Shown here in pieces: positions 44,301 to 55,513 of a stretch of 64,000 nt of DNA. The translations under genes and the position numbers were made by a program. Under the pieces are notes generated by a model. The model worked only from the letters and a program-made list of their open reading frames with translations, had not been told where the DNA came from and searched no databases. The stretch spans positions 124,001-188,000 of the forward strand of contig LLEY01000098.1 of the NCBI GenBank assembly GCA_001414485.1, given 5' to 3'. How positions within the stretch are numbered: the first letter of the stretch is position 1; each line of letters opens with the position of its first letter. The stretch comes from Calycina herbarum (Eukaryota > Ascomycota > Leotiomycetes > Helotiales > Pezizellaceae).

Positions 44301-45700
44301 GATGATTCTTGTGAGTATATCGATCGATGTCTTGTCACAAACCCAATGCTAACATCATTACAATAGGGTTCCAACCATCTGGACCATTCTTGGCATCACG
44401 CTACTCTCGGATGTCGTATGCAGGACCGTGGCAAACATCATCAAGGTCAAGCCTTCCGAAAATCTCACCAACATTCCAGAGGAAGGAGTACAGATTCGAC
44501 ATAAGGACGGGTAGTTCGTCGACGGACACATTGTGTGGAAATCGGCGGCCCGTTTCTGGTCTTTTACGGTCCCTTCATCCTTGCCCCTCGGCTCTCTGCC
44601 ATGGCACAATTCCGGGGAGTCGATGAAATCCTCAACTCTCGCGATACTTGTCGAGGAGTACACGAGGCCACGTTTGATCACCCAAAAACCCTCCTCGACA
44701 TACGATCGTTAACAACTCGGCAGCGAATAGTTTGTATTCCCAGTTATATTCCCTGAATATGAACAATACTTGGACATCGGTAGGCCGAGGATTTACCAAC
44801 AATCACTGCGCAAAAATCAACAGTCGTTTTTGGAAGAAAAGGATATACCATTACTGTGGTCGTCTGATTCCGCTTTCTTCTCCCAATCCCTTTTGCTTGA
44901 CGGCTCATGCATCATATGACCACGACTGTATATCACACTCTGTTATGGACGTATTTCCGCGTGAAGTTGAGCGATCTTTTTGCAATTCGAATGACGCCAT
45001 GGCGACAACCACTTTACACTTGTTATCACGATTGGTCTTGCCACGAGGCAGTTCGAGCCCATCAATCCAAAAACTCCTTCGATGCAGAGTCGAGCGCCAC
45101 CGAAATCAGAGCCTACCAGGCAACAAAAACTCTGAAGATAGTACTAATCATGCTTTGTTGGAGTGGGGTGGGCTCAACACCTTGTTGTCCAGTCTTGCAA
45201 TCGACAAAATTTGGAATTCTATGAACGCATAGCCAAATGCAGCCGTGGAGTCGCGAGAAATCAATTGCAGAGGGGAATTGTTATTTTTTTTGCTAGTTAT
45301 TAGTTACTAGTTGATGCTAGTGCAAGGAATGTATAGAAGTCAACGGCGCCACCACCTATTCCTTCACACTTTCTGCAAAACAATGCGGTGATTGGAAAGG
45401 TTGGGACAGTGTTCATTCATATAGAGGCATGAGATGAGAAGGCCCTCTCTTATTGTGGTGGGATTTGTTAGTGTCGCTGTCTGCACTGCTAGCGACAAAA
45501 AAGATTTGAATTTATACAGGTTAAGCTCTAGAAACCTCTCTTGGACAGCTGGCTAGCAGAATAGGCAACCCGATATTAGCACGGTCCTAGCATAGCTTAG
45601 ACAAAGGTCGCTTATTATCTAATACGAAAGAGATAGAGTAGTTACTTTGCGAAATATTTGTTAGTGAAATAGCATTTAGCGTATAATAGACGTCTGAAAA
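41377..45700. other. Region without a convincing gene
   Basis: Short frames occur throughout. The longest is reported separately at 42704-43396. Around 44290-45230 an intron-like GTGAGT ... GCTAAC ... ACAATAG (about 44311-44366) joins short frames that are then broken repeatedly. This may be a decayed gene, but no family is recognisable. Pyrimidine-rich CCCTCTCCCTCT repeats lie near 43800. Confidence 0.4.
42704..43396 (+). CDS. Possible uncharacterised ORF, weak
   Basis: A 230-codon open frame with an ATG and normal GC content. The translation is rich in Ser/Thr/Phe/Cys and shows no domain, signal peptide or repeat that I recognise. Frames of 84-107 codons are also open on the other strand here. 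A frame of this length can arise by chance in 64 kb, and no neighbour or splice pattern supports it. Confidence 0.2.
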   Translation: MHTARESFWEHASPSTTSFPRCFPWVKMRKPTSRVGLDTAGFRVSVNLVFSLKNVQMAECETGIDWGILFSEMTGFPIYNVFSNLPPYLLCFCKCPSTSNFFRVYTTSTSSLSITHDPCDTFLLVIGYDSKISGLTITAAYGHGKVTVCCPCCFPFRIPLQTGGEHWIPTGNVVFELIAGFGQISGRKFTQDGAVKVEKVDVVYLISNPDSPLRADNRDGKIDLARDVPG

Positions 45701-46450
45701 ATATATTACTACCTTAGAATCTTTCGATAAAAAATTCCTTTGTTTATATTAATTTACTAGAGACTAATCTATTATTAACACTTCGAGGTTTTCTATTTAT
45801 TAACTTAAAGATATAATTCTCTTACTCTAATCTTAGTATCTATCTATATAGACTAAATATTAGAATTAAAATCTTATACTTTCTCTAAAACTATAACTAG
45901 CTAAAGAGTATTATACTAGAGTATCTAAGTAACTAACTCTTTATAGAAACTAATTAAAATAGTAATCTATTATATATAATAAAATAAATAAAGTAATTCT
46001 ATATATTTTTTTCTTTTAAAGAAGTAAATTTTATAGTTTTCTTAAGTCTCTTATACTTTTTTAGTATCTTACTCTTCTTTTTAAAAAGCTTCTACTTCTT
46101 TATACTCTTTTTTATATTTCTTCTTTTTTTAAAAATAAATCTTCTTATACTACTTTAGATTTTTAGCTATTAAACGTTTTTATAATATCTTATATCTTAT
46201 ATCTTAAAGCTTATTAATTATTAAAATAGGTTTTCTCTTCTTTTTATTAGACTTAATAACTATATTTATAGTTTTAAGAAGTATTTATATCTTCTACTTC
46301 TATCTTAGATAACTAGTAGAAGAAATAGAAATATTATAAGAAATAGTATATCTATTCTAAACTTTAATACTATAAATAGACTAATTCTCTACTTTACTTC
46401 TATAGAGCTATTATAATTTTTAAGTTTATATCTTATATAAAGCTTTATAT
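45700..46450. repeat. AT-rich, probably RIP-degraded repeat relic
   Basis: Composition changes abruptly from normal to very AT-rich and back at about 46450, with TA-rich words and stops in all frames, like the interior of the two transposons in this window. No terminal repeats or protein remnant could be identified. Confidence 0.5.
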
Positions 46451-47233
46451 TATAAAGTTCCCTTCTTCGCCTCTCTTCTCCAACCCACACCCCACCCCAA
46501 CGCACCCTCAACCACGGTCCCTGATGTTCAACTCGAGAACAAAAAGACAAATCGCCAACCCAACGACCTCAGCTTCCCTCAAAATCCCCCAATATCTCAC
46601 ACAATATTCATGCCTAAAACAGGCGAAGAAGTAAACTCACAGAATTCCCACAGTCCATTAGGTCTTAAAGTATCCTTGAACGAGACCAGCTCTCGCGACC
46701 CACTCGACCCAGAGGAAGCAGCGGACATTTGTCTCGGTCCCTTCAAAACAAGAGGTTGAATTGTAAGATGCGGCAAACTAAAAGAATTCCCTCAAATCCC
46801 GATCGTTCGAGTACACCACGTCGAAAGGGTAAAAAACAAAAACAGGTAAATGGGAAAATTTGGAGAACTTACAAAACGAAACAACGAACAACACCCACCA
46901 AGAAGAAAAAGAAAAGAAGAGCACACAAACACCACCCCAACCTGACCCACAAAAAGTGTATTCGTATAACCCCCACCTCCAGACAACCCCGTCAAAAGCC
47001 CATGGTTAAAATCTAAAGAACATACACTCCAAGAAAACCCATCCCTAAAACTCCACCCATGATAATCTAATAATGCAGATGTATATCCCATCTTCAAACC
47101 TGTCCAGTCCTTCCCCATAAATATGTTATATCCTATATATACATCCCCCCATCCACCTTAATATGTATAAACCCCATCTATAATCATCTATTCCATCACA
47201 TATGTATACCCTGTCCCCCGACCAAAAAATCAT
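46451..47233. other. Intergenic, 3' flank of the GH76 gene
   Basis: C-rich on the plus strand (CCCACACCCCACCCCAACG), with no supported gene. The final part would be the 3' UTR of the minus-strand mannanase gene. Confidence 0.45.
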
Positions 47234-48913
47234 TTACCCCTCTTTATCAACAACCTCCCACCTCGCCCTCAGAACCGCCAATCCACCCCCCTGAGTCTCA
47301 ACAGTCCGTCCTCTTCCCCGATCATTTAAATCTAAAATTCCAACCTCACTTTTCTGTTCACCAACCATACCCATCTCCTCCTTTTGCGGCGCAAGACCAG
47401 GAGTAATAGGTCGTCCCTTCCAAGCTTTCGGAACTCCCAAATTTCTATAATCCACGGCCTGATCCGGGATCTCGTTTCCGATGTTCTGTGCACCACCGTC
47501 CTTGGAAGTCGGAGCACCCCACCACATCCCAAATTTTCCTTCCTGGGTTTTAGTACTGAGCGCTCCTTTGGCGTTGTGGTTAATCCAGTAGCCGTAGTTG
47601 TTACATTGTTTTTTATGCCATTTCCTCACCTCCTCTAGTCCTCCATCATTTTCACTGTCGCTCTTTCCAGGGACGACGAGGCGGTCGGGGAGGGGGTCGC
47701 AGAAGAGGGTGAGATGGTGGAAGAATATCCCCTTAAAAGTTTGACCATCTTGTGAACAATACCCCGGGGCATCACAAGCTTCTTCCAAAATCCCACTTCG
47801 TCCCAAACCATGCCATTTCCCAAGGTTATTCTCATCTGTGTCTTTAAGCGGAGTTTGTGTGCTGAGATCCCATCCCGTGGCAGAAATCACATCCGCGATG
47901 AGTGTATGACCATCTTCGAGATATGATTTTGCGCCCGTAGCTTCGTAGAGACTGCGCTGGCCTGAGAGAAGGACGCCTTGGTTGTAGGTGTATACCATCT
48001 CATTCCTGGAATCGCATTTCTTATTCCCGTCCGTGTCATTCTTTGTCCATCCTGAGATGTGGTAACCATCTACGTACAACCCCTGGGAATCGGTCATGTT
48101 GCTTGATTTTAACCATTTATATGCTTCTACCGCCGCAGCCAAATATTTCGGGTCTCGAGGGACAGCGGGAGGGATCGAACTCGTATTCGTAGTGCTCAAA
48201 AGAGGGGAGAAGGGCGAGGCGTTGTTGTCGCCTGGGAAATAGAGGTACATTGATATCGAAGCCGCGATGTATAGTTCATTCGTGATGGCGTTTTTGTAAG
48301 GTTCCAAATATGGGGACCAAATCATCCCTCCACTGCAGAGCGATACATCCCATCCTTGCGAAGCCATATCCCAAAACAATCTCGCGCGATGCGCAAACAC
48401 CGGCGTCCAAATCGTTCCATACCAAGGCGAAGAAGCGGAAGCAAAATGCCGCTCCTGATGCGCATCAATGAACTTGATACTCTCCAACCAGCCCAACACC
48501 ACCCATAACATATCATCATAAGCCTGCTGTCTTAACCCAAAAGCATCCTGACCAAAATACTGGGCGATAACTTGGGAGAAGTATTTATTGACTAGATTCT
48601 CGTCGTAGTGGGGGGATTGCGAAATCGTGATGAGGGCGGAAGAAACATAGGTTCCCATGACTGCAGATGTCCAATCTATCGCTGTAGGCCATGCGCCTTG
48701 CCATGTTTCGAAGTAGTCGGTTTGGAGCACGTCCAGCGCGTCGAGAAGGTTGCGGAATTTGGCATTGTCTTTTTCTTTTGCGTCTGTGGGTTGGGGGAGG
48801 GGTTTCTGGGTGTCGTCGAGAGGCTCGAGTTGGAGGGGGACTTGGGGGTCGAGGATGCTGAAGGCGGAGCTTAAGCTGGTCGCGGTGCTGAGGAGGAGGA
48901 GGGGGAAACGCAT
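47234..48913 (-). CDS. GH76 endo-alpha-1,6-mannanase (Dfg5/Dcw1 superfamily)
   Basis: A single uninterrupted frame of 559 aa. The ATG at 48913 was chosen because it begins a clean signal peptide (MRFPLLLLSTATSLSSAFS), whereas the upstream in-frame extension to 49204 has no such signal. The GH76 (alpha/alpha)6 fold is recognised from WQGAWPTAIDWTSAVMGTY, the catalytic Asp pair Asp133-Asp134 (QAYDDMLW), SGGMIWSP, YTYNQGVLLSG and GIFFHHL. Family members act on alpha-1,6-mannan, and Dfg5/Dcw1 homologues process GPI-linked mannoproteins for wall attachment. The C-terminus is hydrophilic and Gly-rich, with no GPI signal, so this copy is probably secreted. It has several N-glycosylation sequons and is intronless. 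Confidence 0.93.
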   Translation of the reverse strand: MRFPLLLLSTATSLSSAFSILDPQVPLQLEPLDDTQKPLPQPTDAKEKDNAKFRNLLDALDVLQTDYFETWQGAWPTAIDWTSAVMGTYVSSALITISQSPHYDENLVNKYFSQVIAQYFGQDAFGLRQQAYDDMLWVVLGWLESIKFIDAHQERHFASASSPWYGTIWTPVFAHRARLFWDMASQGWDVSLCSGGMIWSPYLEPYKNAITNELYIAASISMYLYFPGDNNASPFSPLLSTTNTSSIPPAVPRDPKYLAAAVEAYKWLKSSNMTDSQGLYVDGYHISGWTKNDTDGNKKCDSRNEMVYTYNQGVLLSGQRSLYEATGAKSYLEDGHTLIADVISATGWDLSTQTPLKDTDENNLGKWHGLGRSGILEEACDAPGYCSQDGQTFKGIFFHHLTLFCDPLPDRLVVPGKSDSENDGGLEEVRKWHKKQCNNYGYWINHNAKGALSTKTQEGKFGMWWGAPTSKDGGAQNIGNEIPDQAVDYRNLGVPKAWKGRPITPGLAPQKEEMGMVGEQKSEVGILDLNDRGRGRTVETQGGGLAVLRARWEVVDKEG

Positions 48914-50761
48914 GGTGTTGTTGGTCGCAATTGTTGGAGGGTGGTGGTGGATTTGAGACTGAGGCTTGAGACTTGCAGAAGGCGTAACTCGTAATTGATC
49001 CCAGATTGCAGGAAGATCAAGGAGGGAGTAGTTCCGACATAAAGATATAGTGATTGCAATATCAATTGAGACAAAAGCTAGAGCACGCGATGGGTCTTTG
49101 TAGTGTGATGTGAGTGATGGGGGTGACGGCGTCGAGTCCGCTTGACCTTCAGTGCTAGGTAGCTTAGTATGTTGGTGGACCCCTCGTGTGCCCCTCATGT
49201 GCACTACACAACTGGCAGCATTACAACCACAAAAAGGGTCAGGATTTGCCTCGGAAAGAAAAAGAAAGTTCGGAATGACTCTGCATTGAAAAAATATGTA
49301 TTCAAAGAGATTTGCGAATCGAATCAGCAGGTTGTGGTATTATCACAACAAGACAGCAAGCAATTTGTATGTGTACAGGCAATTGCGATGGGGTTCTCTG
49401 CCCAGCGTTTGGCCAAATGCAAGACATTTGAATGGAATCAAGAAATAGTCCAGGTTCGACAAAACATAGATCTATTGATAAATTTATATATAGTCAGGAT
49501 TTACAGTACTACCGGTGTACTGTCTTATGTACCGCACCACAAACTCAACTGGACTGGACTGGCATCCCCCCCCCGCCCCCTGAAATTTAGCGACAACTCC
49601 CCTTACTCAGGCGATTTTTACGCTCACGCGCTGATGCCTCACACATAATTCAATACCACTGAATCTGGTTATAAAAATATAGAAAAAATATAGAGACGTT
49701 CCTCTTATGCGCCTTAGTTCCAGCACCAAGTTTGAGAAACTTTTAGTTGTTGGTTATTTGTTACGTGACTCTGTTAGCTCTACAGAGAACATTCCATACA
49801 CTCTGTAATGAAAAGAAAGTGCTATGATCCCCAGAAATCGGAAATATGTATAGAAAATGGAGCTCGACTGCAGATAGTCTGACCAACAACTAATTTGTAT
49901 TATTTTCGATATCGTGGCTCATCGAGGTTGGGAAGAAAATAGCACGATTTCAGCGATGCCCCCCACCACCCCTAAAATATTATCGAAGTACTTGAAAATC
50001 TACACCCAGTGCTTAGCACAGAAAAAAGTCAGGTCACTCATTCAAAAGGTTAACACGTATTTTGGAAATCTAATCAGCAGGTTGTGATTTCGTACACAGA
50101 AACCTGCAAGAAATTCAGGGGACATGGGGCGGGGCTGCGGTTGGTGCGGCTGGTACCTTAGCACCAGAATCAGTACATATTCAAAAGGGAGTACAAAGTC
50201 TTTAGGTTCTACGAAGTACGAAGCTACTTATTACTAAATCTAAGATGTGCTACCAGCCACAGGTCCAACCCGGCCCCCTATTTTCAGAACTCCCTGAAAT
50301 TTAGCGACAATCCAGGTACCGCATTTCAATTGACGCTATTTACTAATAACTAAATCGCAAAAGGTAACTCGCAAATCTCGAGTTCGGGGAGGATAAGTGG
50401 GTGTGTACTAGGGTGAGAGATAAAAGTTTGAAAGAGTGAAAATAGGCGTGGTGCTACTGGCCATTCGCAAGCTCAGGGATTAGTAGGTGTATTTAATTAA
50501 TAAAAGCGAGAAACATTACTGGGAAAGGCGGCAGGAGTCAAATCCGAATTGAATAAAGACAGTAGTTCCGAAAATGACACATTTGACAATCTAGTTGAGG
50601 CCAGCTAAGTTGGAAAATTTGGATTCATTATTGAAAATTGAACAAAGTTCATCTGTTCCTTGGATCTCCAGAAGTTCAATACAGCAGAGTGATAATACTT
50701 CAAGCCAACATTCCCGTCAATGAGAGTTTGGTCTGCATTTGTGGTAGCCCAGTGACGTCTT
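48914..50761. other. Intergenic with diverged repeats
   Basis: No gene was seen beyond the promoter of the mannanase. It contains two related stretches (about 49270-49610 and 50040-50330) sharing AATCAGCAGGTTGTG and TGAAATTTAGCGACAA, and a further copy of the second motif lies near 53002. Confidence 0.5.
49486..49605 (+). repeat. Dispersed repeat, copy 1
   Basis: It is related over about 110 bp to 52925-53030: ATATATAGTCAGGAT, the GTACCGCA(C)CAC ... AACTCA stretch and the end TGAAATTTAGCGACAACTCC. A shorter relative lies at about 50240-50320. Confidence 0.55.
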
Positions 50762-52420
50762 TTAATCAAATTTTGGGATCAAGTACGGCCTGCCTTTCGC
50801 GCGTGCTTCGGTAAGTTTTTCAAATGCATGTGCAACGCGAAAGAGGGCCTTCTCATCAAATTTCTTGCCATACAGAAAAAGAGAGAAACTATGGAACAGT
50901 ATTAGCACGGCAATCAGAGAGTATGCAATTGTGAGGATGACGCTTACGGGATGCCAGGAGCGACAGTGACAAACCCACTTTTCCCATCGCGATTTATCTT
51001 CGTATCCTTAGGGTAAATCCCCAAAGGAAGACTGATTACTGGATTTCCTCCCATTGCAGCAAATTTCTGAAAGTTTATTGAACCAGTAGGCGATATTACT
51101 TTATTGCCCCCTCAAGGCCGCCGGCATTGGCACAATACGCCTGTTTTGCGAGAATTCTTTGATAACTCGGTGAGTTTACACCTGTGGCCAGTGCTCGTTG
51201 CATGGTGGCAATATTTCTCGAAGGATATTCCTCATTAGGATCGCCCTTGATGGCATCGATGAGCCTCTCTAACGTCGTGAGACCCCTAGGATTGACAGCT
51301 AAACTACGTAGGTAGGCTTCTATGCTAACTATGAAATCGGTCTCTAGAACTAATGATTTCAGGCTTGCTGGAAGATTATTGTATTCTTCGAGGCCAGTCA
51401 ATCGGATATCTTCGACGATTATCGCTCCTATCGTCCTCAGTAGATTGAGGGTAGCTTGAAAAGCATACAGTTTTGCCTTATCAACTTGTTGAACCGGATC
51501 ATGGATGACCCCAATACGAACGCCGTGGAAGTCTGTAGTAGAACAGGATTGCACATAATACCCTGTATTCTTTTCAATTGACGTAATCGCATCTAGAACG
51601 AGTGCGGCATCTTTGACGGTACGAGAAATTGGGCCAATTACGTCTTGCTCTCGCGAGACGGGGATGATTCCATGCGATGAGAGCAAACCACGAGTGGGTT
51701 TCAAACCCACAACACCGCTCTTCTCCGAAAGGCTGACAATACTAGAAATGGTCTACTGATTTGTTAATCGGGATCGGAAGGCAGAGTTGAAAACATAACT
51801 ACCTAGGTACCAAAAGTCGCGGATACTACGCCAAGACCAACGCTGATGGCTGAACCCGTACTAGACCCCGAAGGCCTCATTCCAGGCCAAAAGATTCCTG
51901 TTGCCTGACCTCCTCGAGCACTCCAGCCGGTGCTGGCATTAGAATGTCGAAATCCAGCAAATTTCAGAGAGGTTGGCCTTGCCGAGAATCACGGCCCCAG
52001 CATTCCGCAGAATTTTGACAATGTTTGCCTCAGACCCAGCCTTTGAACTACAAAGTACGCTGGACCCGCAGGTGGTCTCGGTCTTATCTATAGTGACTAT
52101 ATTATCTTTAAGCAGAAGAGGGATTCCGTGTAATATGCTGTTTGACTTAGGTATTCTCGCTCTTCATGAAAGATGAAGGGACTTACCTCCGTCTTCCGCG
52201 CGCTCGCCTTTCTGCATCCAGGACGGTTGCGATAGCTTCAGCTTGAGAATTCAGCTCAACAACAGAGTGAAAAACACTGTTCGCTTCGGTTATCCTAGCT
52301 GTGTATGCTTTCACCAACTATGCCGAGGTGAATGCCTCCTTGTCGAGACCGTCCGCAATTTCTTCAAGAGTGGCGTCGAGTAAAGACAGCGCCCCGACCC
52401 TGCCTGGACCTGTTCAAATG
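50762..52420 (-). pseudogene. Amidase-signature hydrolase gene, broken
   Basis: Amidase-signature family features are plain: LLDATLEEIADG, the catalytic Lys in HGIPLLLKDNI, SKAGSEANIVKILRNAGAVILGK-type sequence, the Ser-rich loop GSSTGSA, KSGVVGLKPTRGL and VIGPISRTVKDAALVLDAI. Lesions include an in-frame TAG in TSA-stop-LVKAY (CAG to TAG type), a one-base insertion after GKANLS (near 51963), a disordered junction near 51735-51790, and a missing segment before the end KFAAMGGNPV ... LIPKFD (stop 50762). Intact enzymes cleave amide bonds with a Ser-cisSer-Lys triad. An adjoining 93-codon frame (52450-52731, ATG at 52731) may be a former first exon. The gene is not expected to make an active enzyme. 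Confidence 0.75.
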
Positions 52421-52924
52421 TTTGAACCTTTCTGACCCAAGATACAATATCAAGTTAGGAGAGCGACATACCTAAACCGACCCATTGTAATATTCTGAGA
52501 TAGACCTCGGTAAGCAGAGTGCACACCACTGCCATAGGCTTGAACATTGGAAATCCTCGCATGTATGCTCAAGCGATGTAAGCTGGCATTGAGGGAATCC
52601 GAAATATCTCCCTGGTTGTAATGTGGGGAGCGAGATGGAACGAGAAGACCGTACCTTCTTGAGCCTTGATTAGGTAATAGAACGCCAGTGCAGTGCTGGG
52701 TGAGACGTTGGAAAGCATTCTCGTGAATCATGATTTCATGTGTAGTGATTGGTCGGAGGCTTTAAGTATTATCAAATGTGTACACATGCTCAAACCCCCA
52801 CGTGAAGGTAAGCGAGCCATAAGTCACTTGTTGGTCTGGGAATAACAAGTGATTTCAAGCCTTTGAAATTGAATGGAACCTTGTATATCAGCATTCAGCT
52901 CTTATAAGGTATAAATATTTTTCT

Positions 52925-53030
52925 AACTGTATATATAGTTAGGATGTACTACCTGTGTATTTTCATGTACATCGCATCACCAACTCAGCTGTGCCCACCT
53001 CTGAATTTTAGCGATCAACTCCCCACAGTG
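52925..53030 (+). repeat. Dispersed repeat, copy 2
   Basis: It matches copy 1 (49486-49605) from TATATATAGTTAGGAT to TGAATTTTAGCGATCAACTCCCC with scattered substitutions. Confidence 0.5.
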
Positions 53031-53193
53031 AATAGATGGCTAAGCTTGGTCACTCCCCAGTAATAAATCTACGCCAGTAGCAGAAAATCAAAATATAAAC
53101 TCGGATATAATATTTGAGTATATTCTACATCTACTCTAATTTTTAGTCTATTTTTTTGACCGGTCGGTGCTGAGTTGTAGATGCGTTGCTGCT

Positions 53194-53947
53194 TTACTCC
53201 TTAACCCAAGAAAAAACCCTCTTCCAAATAGCCTCTCCATTATTTTCCCTCCGTACATGTTCCCTCATTTCGTCCATATAATACCCCGTCAACGCAGTAT
53301 AAGCAGGAAACCCTTCAACAGCAGCATCAGCCCATGCCAAATCCACCTCCGGGTGTCCCTGAAAGGTGATCACCCCATTTTTCTCATTGAGAAAGGCCTC
53401 GCTCGTTGTTTTCAGAGATAGATTTAAACCCCTTTGCTGGGACGGATATATCTATCTCTCTTGTGAAACTCTTAGATTTTGAGGTTTCAAGAATGCGTCG
53501 TTACCGAAAAACTCGGTTCCAGCTGAGTTGAGAGGACCGGTATGAACACCAACCTACTTGCAATTAGTGAAGAACTTGTGGATCAGGGTCAATGACCTAC
53601 ATCCGGCGAACCCATCTCTTTAACAGTTCCGCCCAAAGTGACAATGATAATTTGATGGCTCCAACATATACTCATCATCTTCTGTTCTGGATGTCCTTCA
53701 ATTGTGGGTTTAACGAAAGCTCGCTTTCATGACCCATGAGATCTCTTCCATTACAAACACACGTCCTCCACTGAGGACGATGAGATCGTATTTTGATACA
53801 TCGGGGTATTCCTGGGCGTTGATTAGGTCGTAAAACTCAGGTATAGTGCCAGGTGAGACCTTTGTGTGCATTTTGTGAATGGGAATTTCATGTATAGGAG
53901 GTTTCATTGACCAAAATGGCGATCTTTAATGGTTGGGCGGACGTCAT
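53194..53947 (-). pseudogene. Class-I glutamine amidotransferase-like gene, broken
   Basis: The relic begins MTSAQPLKIAILVNE at 53947, shifts frame, continues TIPEFYDLINAQEYPDVSKYDLIVLSGG and VTLGGTVKEMGSPDVGVHTGPL, and ends VITFQGHPEVDLAWAD ... WVKE (stop 53194). The GHPE motif is the catalytic His/Glu pair of GATase1 domains, and ICWSHQ is the nucleophile elbow. Several joins are out of frame and the region between FFG and GLNLSLK is degraded by stops. Fungal members of this type are stand-alone amidotransferase-like proteins of mostly unknown substrate. Confidence 0.65.
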
Positions 53948-55513
53948 GTTGGAGGTGTTGTAGTAGTTAATTTGGGAGCTTGGTGCAAATGAGTGTTACG
54001 ATTGGAACAATTGGATGCTAAAATTCGGGATTTGAAGTTTTATCTTAAGACAAAACTGTGAATGAATAGTTGTTTGGATGGAAACTGGGTGGCTTGAAAA
54101 AGTACTTATGAAATTGGACAAGGCATGAGTGGGGATAGGGTTTTTGAAAACACGTAATATGAATCTTTAATTTTTCTATATATCTGTCCCCTTATATTTC
54201 TGTTCTGATGCATGATACAAATTCAACCTGGCTTGATTGTCAGGTATAGGCGAACTGCTTGTGAAGTCCGAAGACCTAAAGATTGGGACTCGTATTCTCC
54301 CCCGCCTGTGATTAATAGTGGCTCCACTAACACCTCAATTGTAAAGGTCACCTATGTCGGATCCTGTTCTTCTATCAGTTTTGGACTCAAAAGCCCGACT
54401 CCAGTCTTAAGATAGTGCGCATGGATATTCAATATACTTTATTGTGAGTGATCCGATGACCATCCCTAGACCCAACTGAGCCAGCTAAGGCAAGATAATG
54501 AAAGACTATAATACAACACCTTATAAAGAATCACCGAGTTTCTCGAAATATGTGGGCATTGTCTTTCTTAATTATTGCTCACTAAGTAATCTAACTTTCA
54601 CTCTACCATGTCAGAAAAGGAAGCTATTGAGAACAAGGTGGCTGTCGACGGAGTTGATGCGATTGACACAGTATCCGTTGCAGAAGGGGAAAATCTCGAG
54701 AAGCTAACTTTGAACTTAGATAGTGCTGAAATCCAGCCGTTTTTGCACTCTGCGCACCCGCTACTGGAAGGCAAGTTCTTTACTCTATACGAATCAGAAA
54801 AATATATAAAAAAATACCTGTAGACTCTAAGTTAACTTATCAATGAGTGTACTAGTCCTTAAATTTTTTAATCACGTTGTTTTTGTGCTGTCTTTTAAAG
54901 ATATGCAAAAAAGCACGATTTGGGAAAGCGCAACGCCGGACGGTTTTTCCGTCCCGGTAGAGGGGATATCTGCTGTGTGTATTTTTGGTATTTTGGGCAA
55001 TTACAACGGCAGCGTGCGATCTATGTAGCAATTGCGTTGACCAAATCGGACGGCCCACTCCTAGGAACACATTACCAGACCTCTATCCCGTGTAGTTGAG
55101 AAAATAAAATACCAACAAGGGACTGCATGAAAATATTGACAACGGAAACGTGATGGACTTGCCATGAGAGCATGTCTCGCTTAAACCACACTCTCCGTCT
55201 TTACCTCCTTCATGGAGTCCCATGAAACACTTATTCGCCCAGTCATATGAGCAGGCATATCCGTTGATAGCACCCATAGTCTATGCGGACCAAGAAGCCA
55301 TGGGTACCGATCGATAAGAGCCCTGCGGCATTTAAAGTCCAATAAGCTTTCGCAAACCAACGACCCAGCAGACTACCGACACCGTCATCCTGTTGATCTT
55401 TCAAGCACCAACAAAGCCTTGACTTGTTATCACGCTACTGTAATTTACGAGGACAAGACAAACCGTTCCTCCCTCAAAAATAATTCATCGCCACCGTAGT
55501 AACAAATCCAAGA
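53948..55513. other. Intergenic, no convincing gene
   Basis: A 71-codon acidic frame at 54608-54823 has an ATG but no recognised relatives. Around 54930-54965 a stretch resembles one arm of the inverted repeat at 62705-62930. Nothing else was identified. Confidence 0.45.

Noticed and set aside
44290..45235. Possible decayed cytochrome P450 or other gene
   Set aside because: An intron-like signal joins two short frames, but no P450 haem-binding or other family motif could be found, so no identity is claimed.
46729..47016. 95-codon Lys/Thr-rich plus-strand ORF
   Set aside because: Low-complexity translation of A/C-rich flank sequence, with no family resemblance.
48914..49204. N-terminal extension of the GH76 protein
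   Set aside because: The downstream ATG at 48913 begins a clean signal peptide, and the extension would bury it.
54608..54823. 71-codon acidic ORF starting MSEKEAIENK
   Set aside because: It has an ATG and a plausible composition, but no continuation exon or family could be found.
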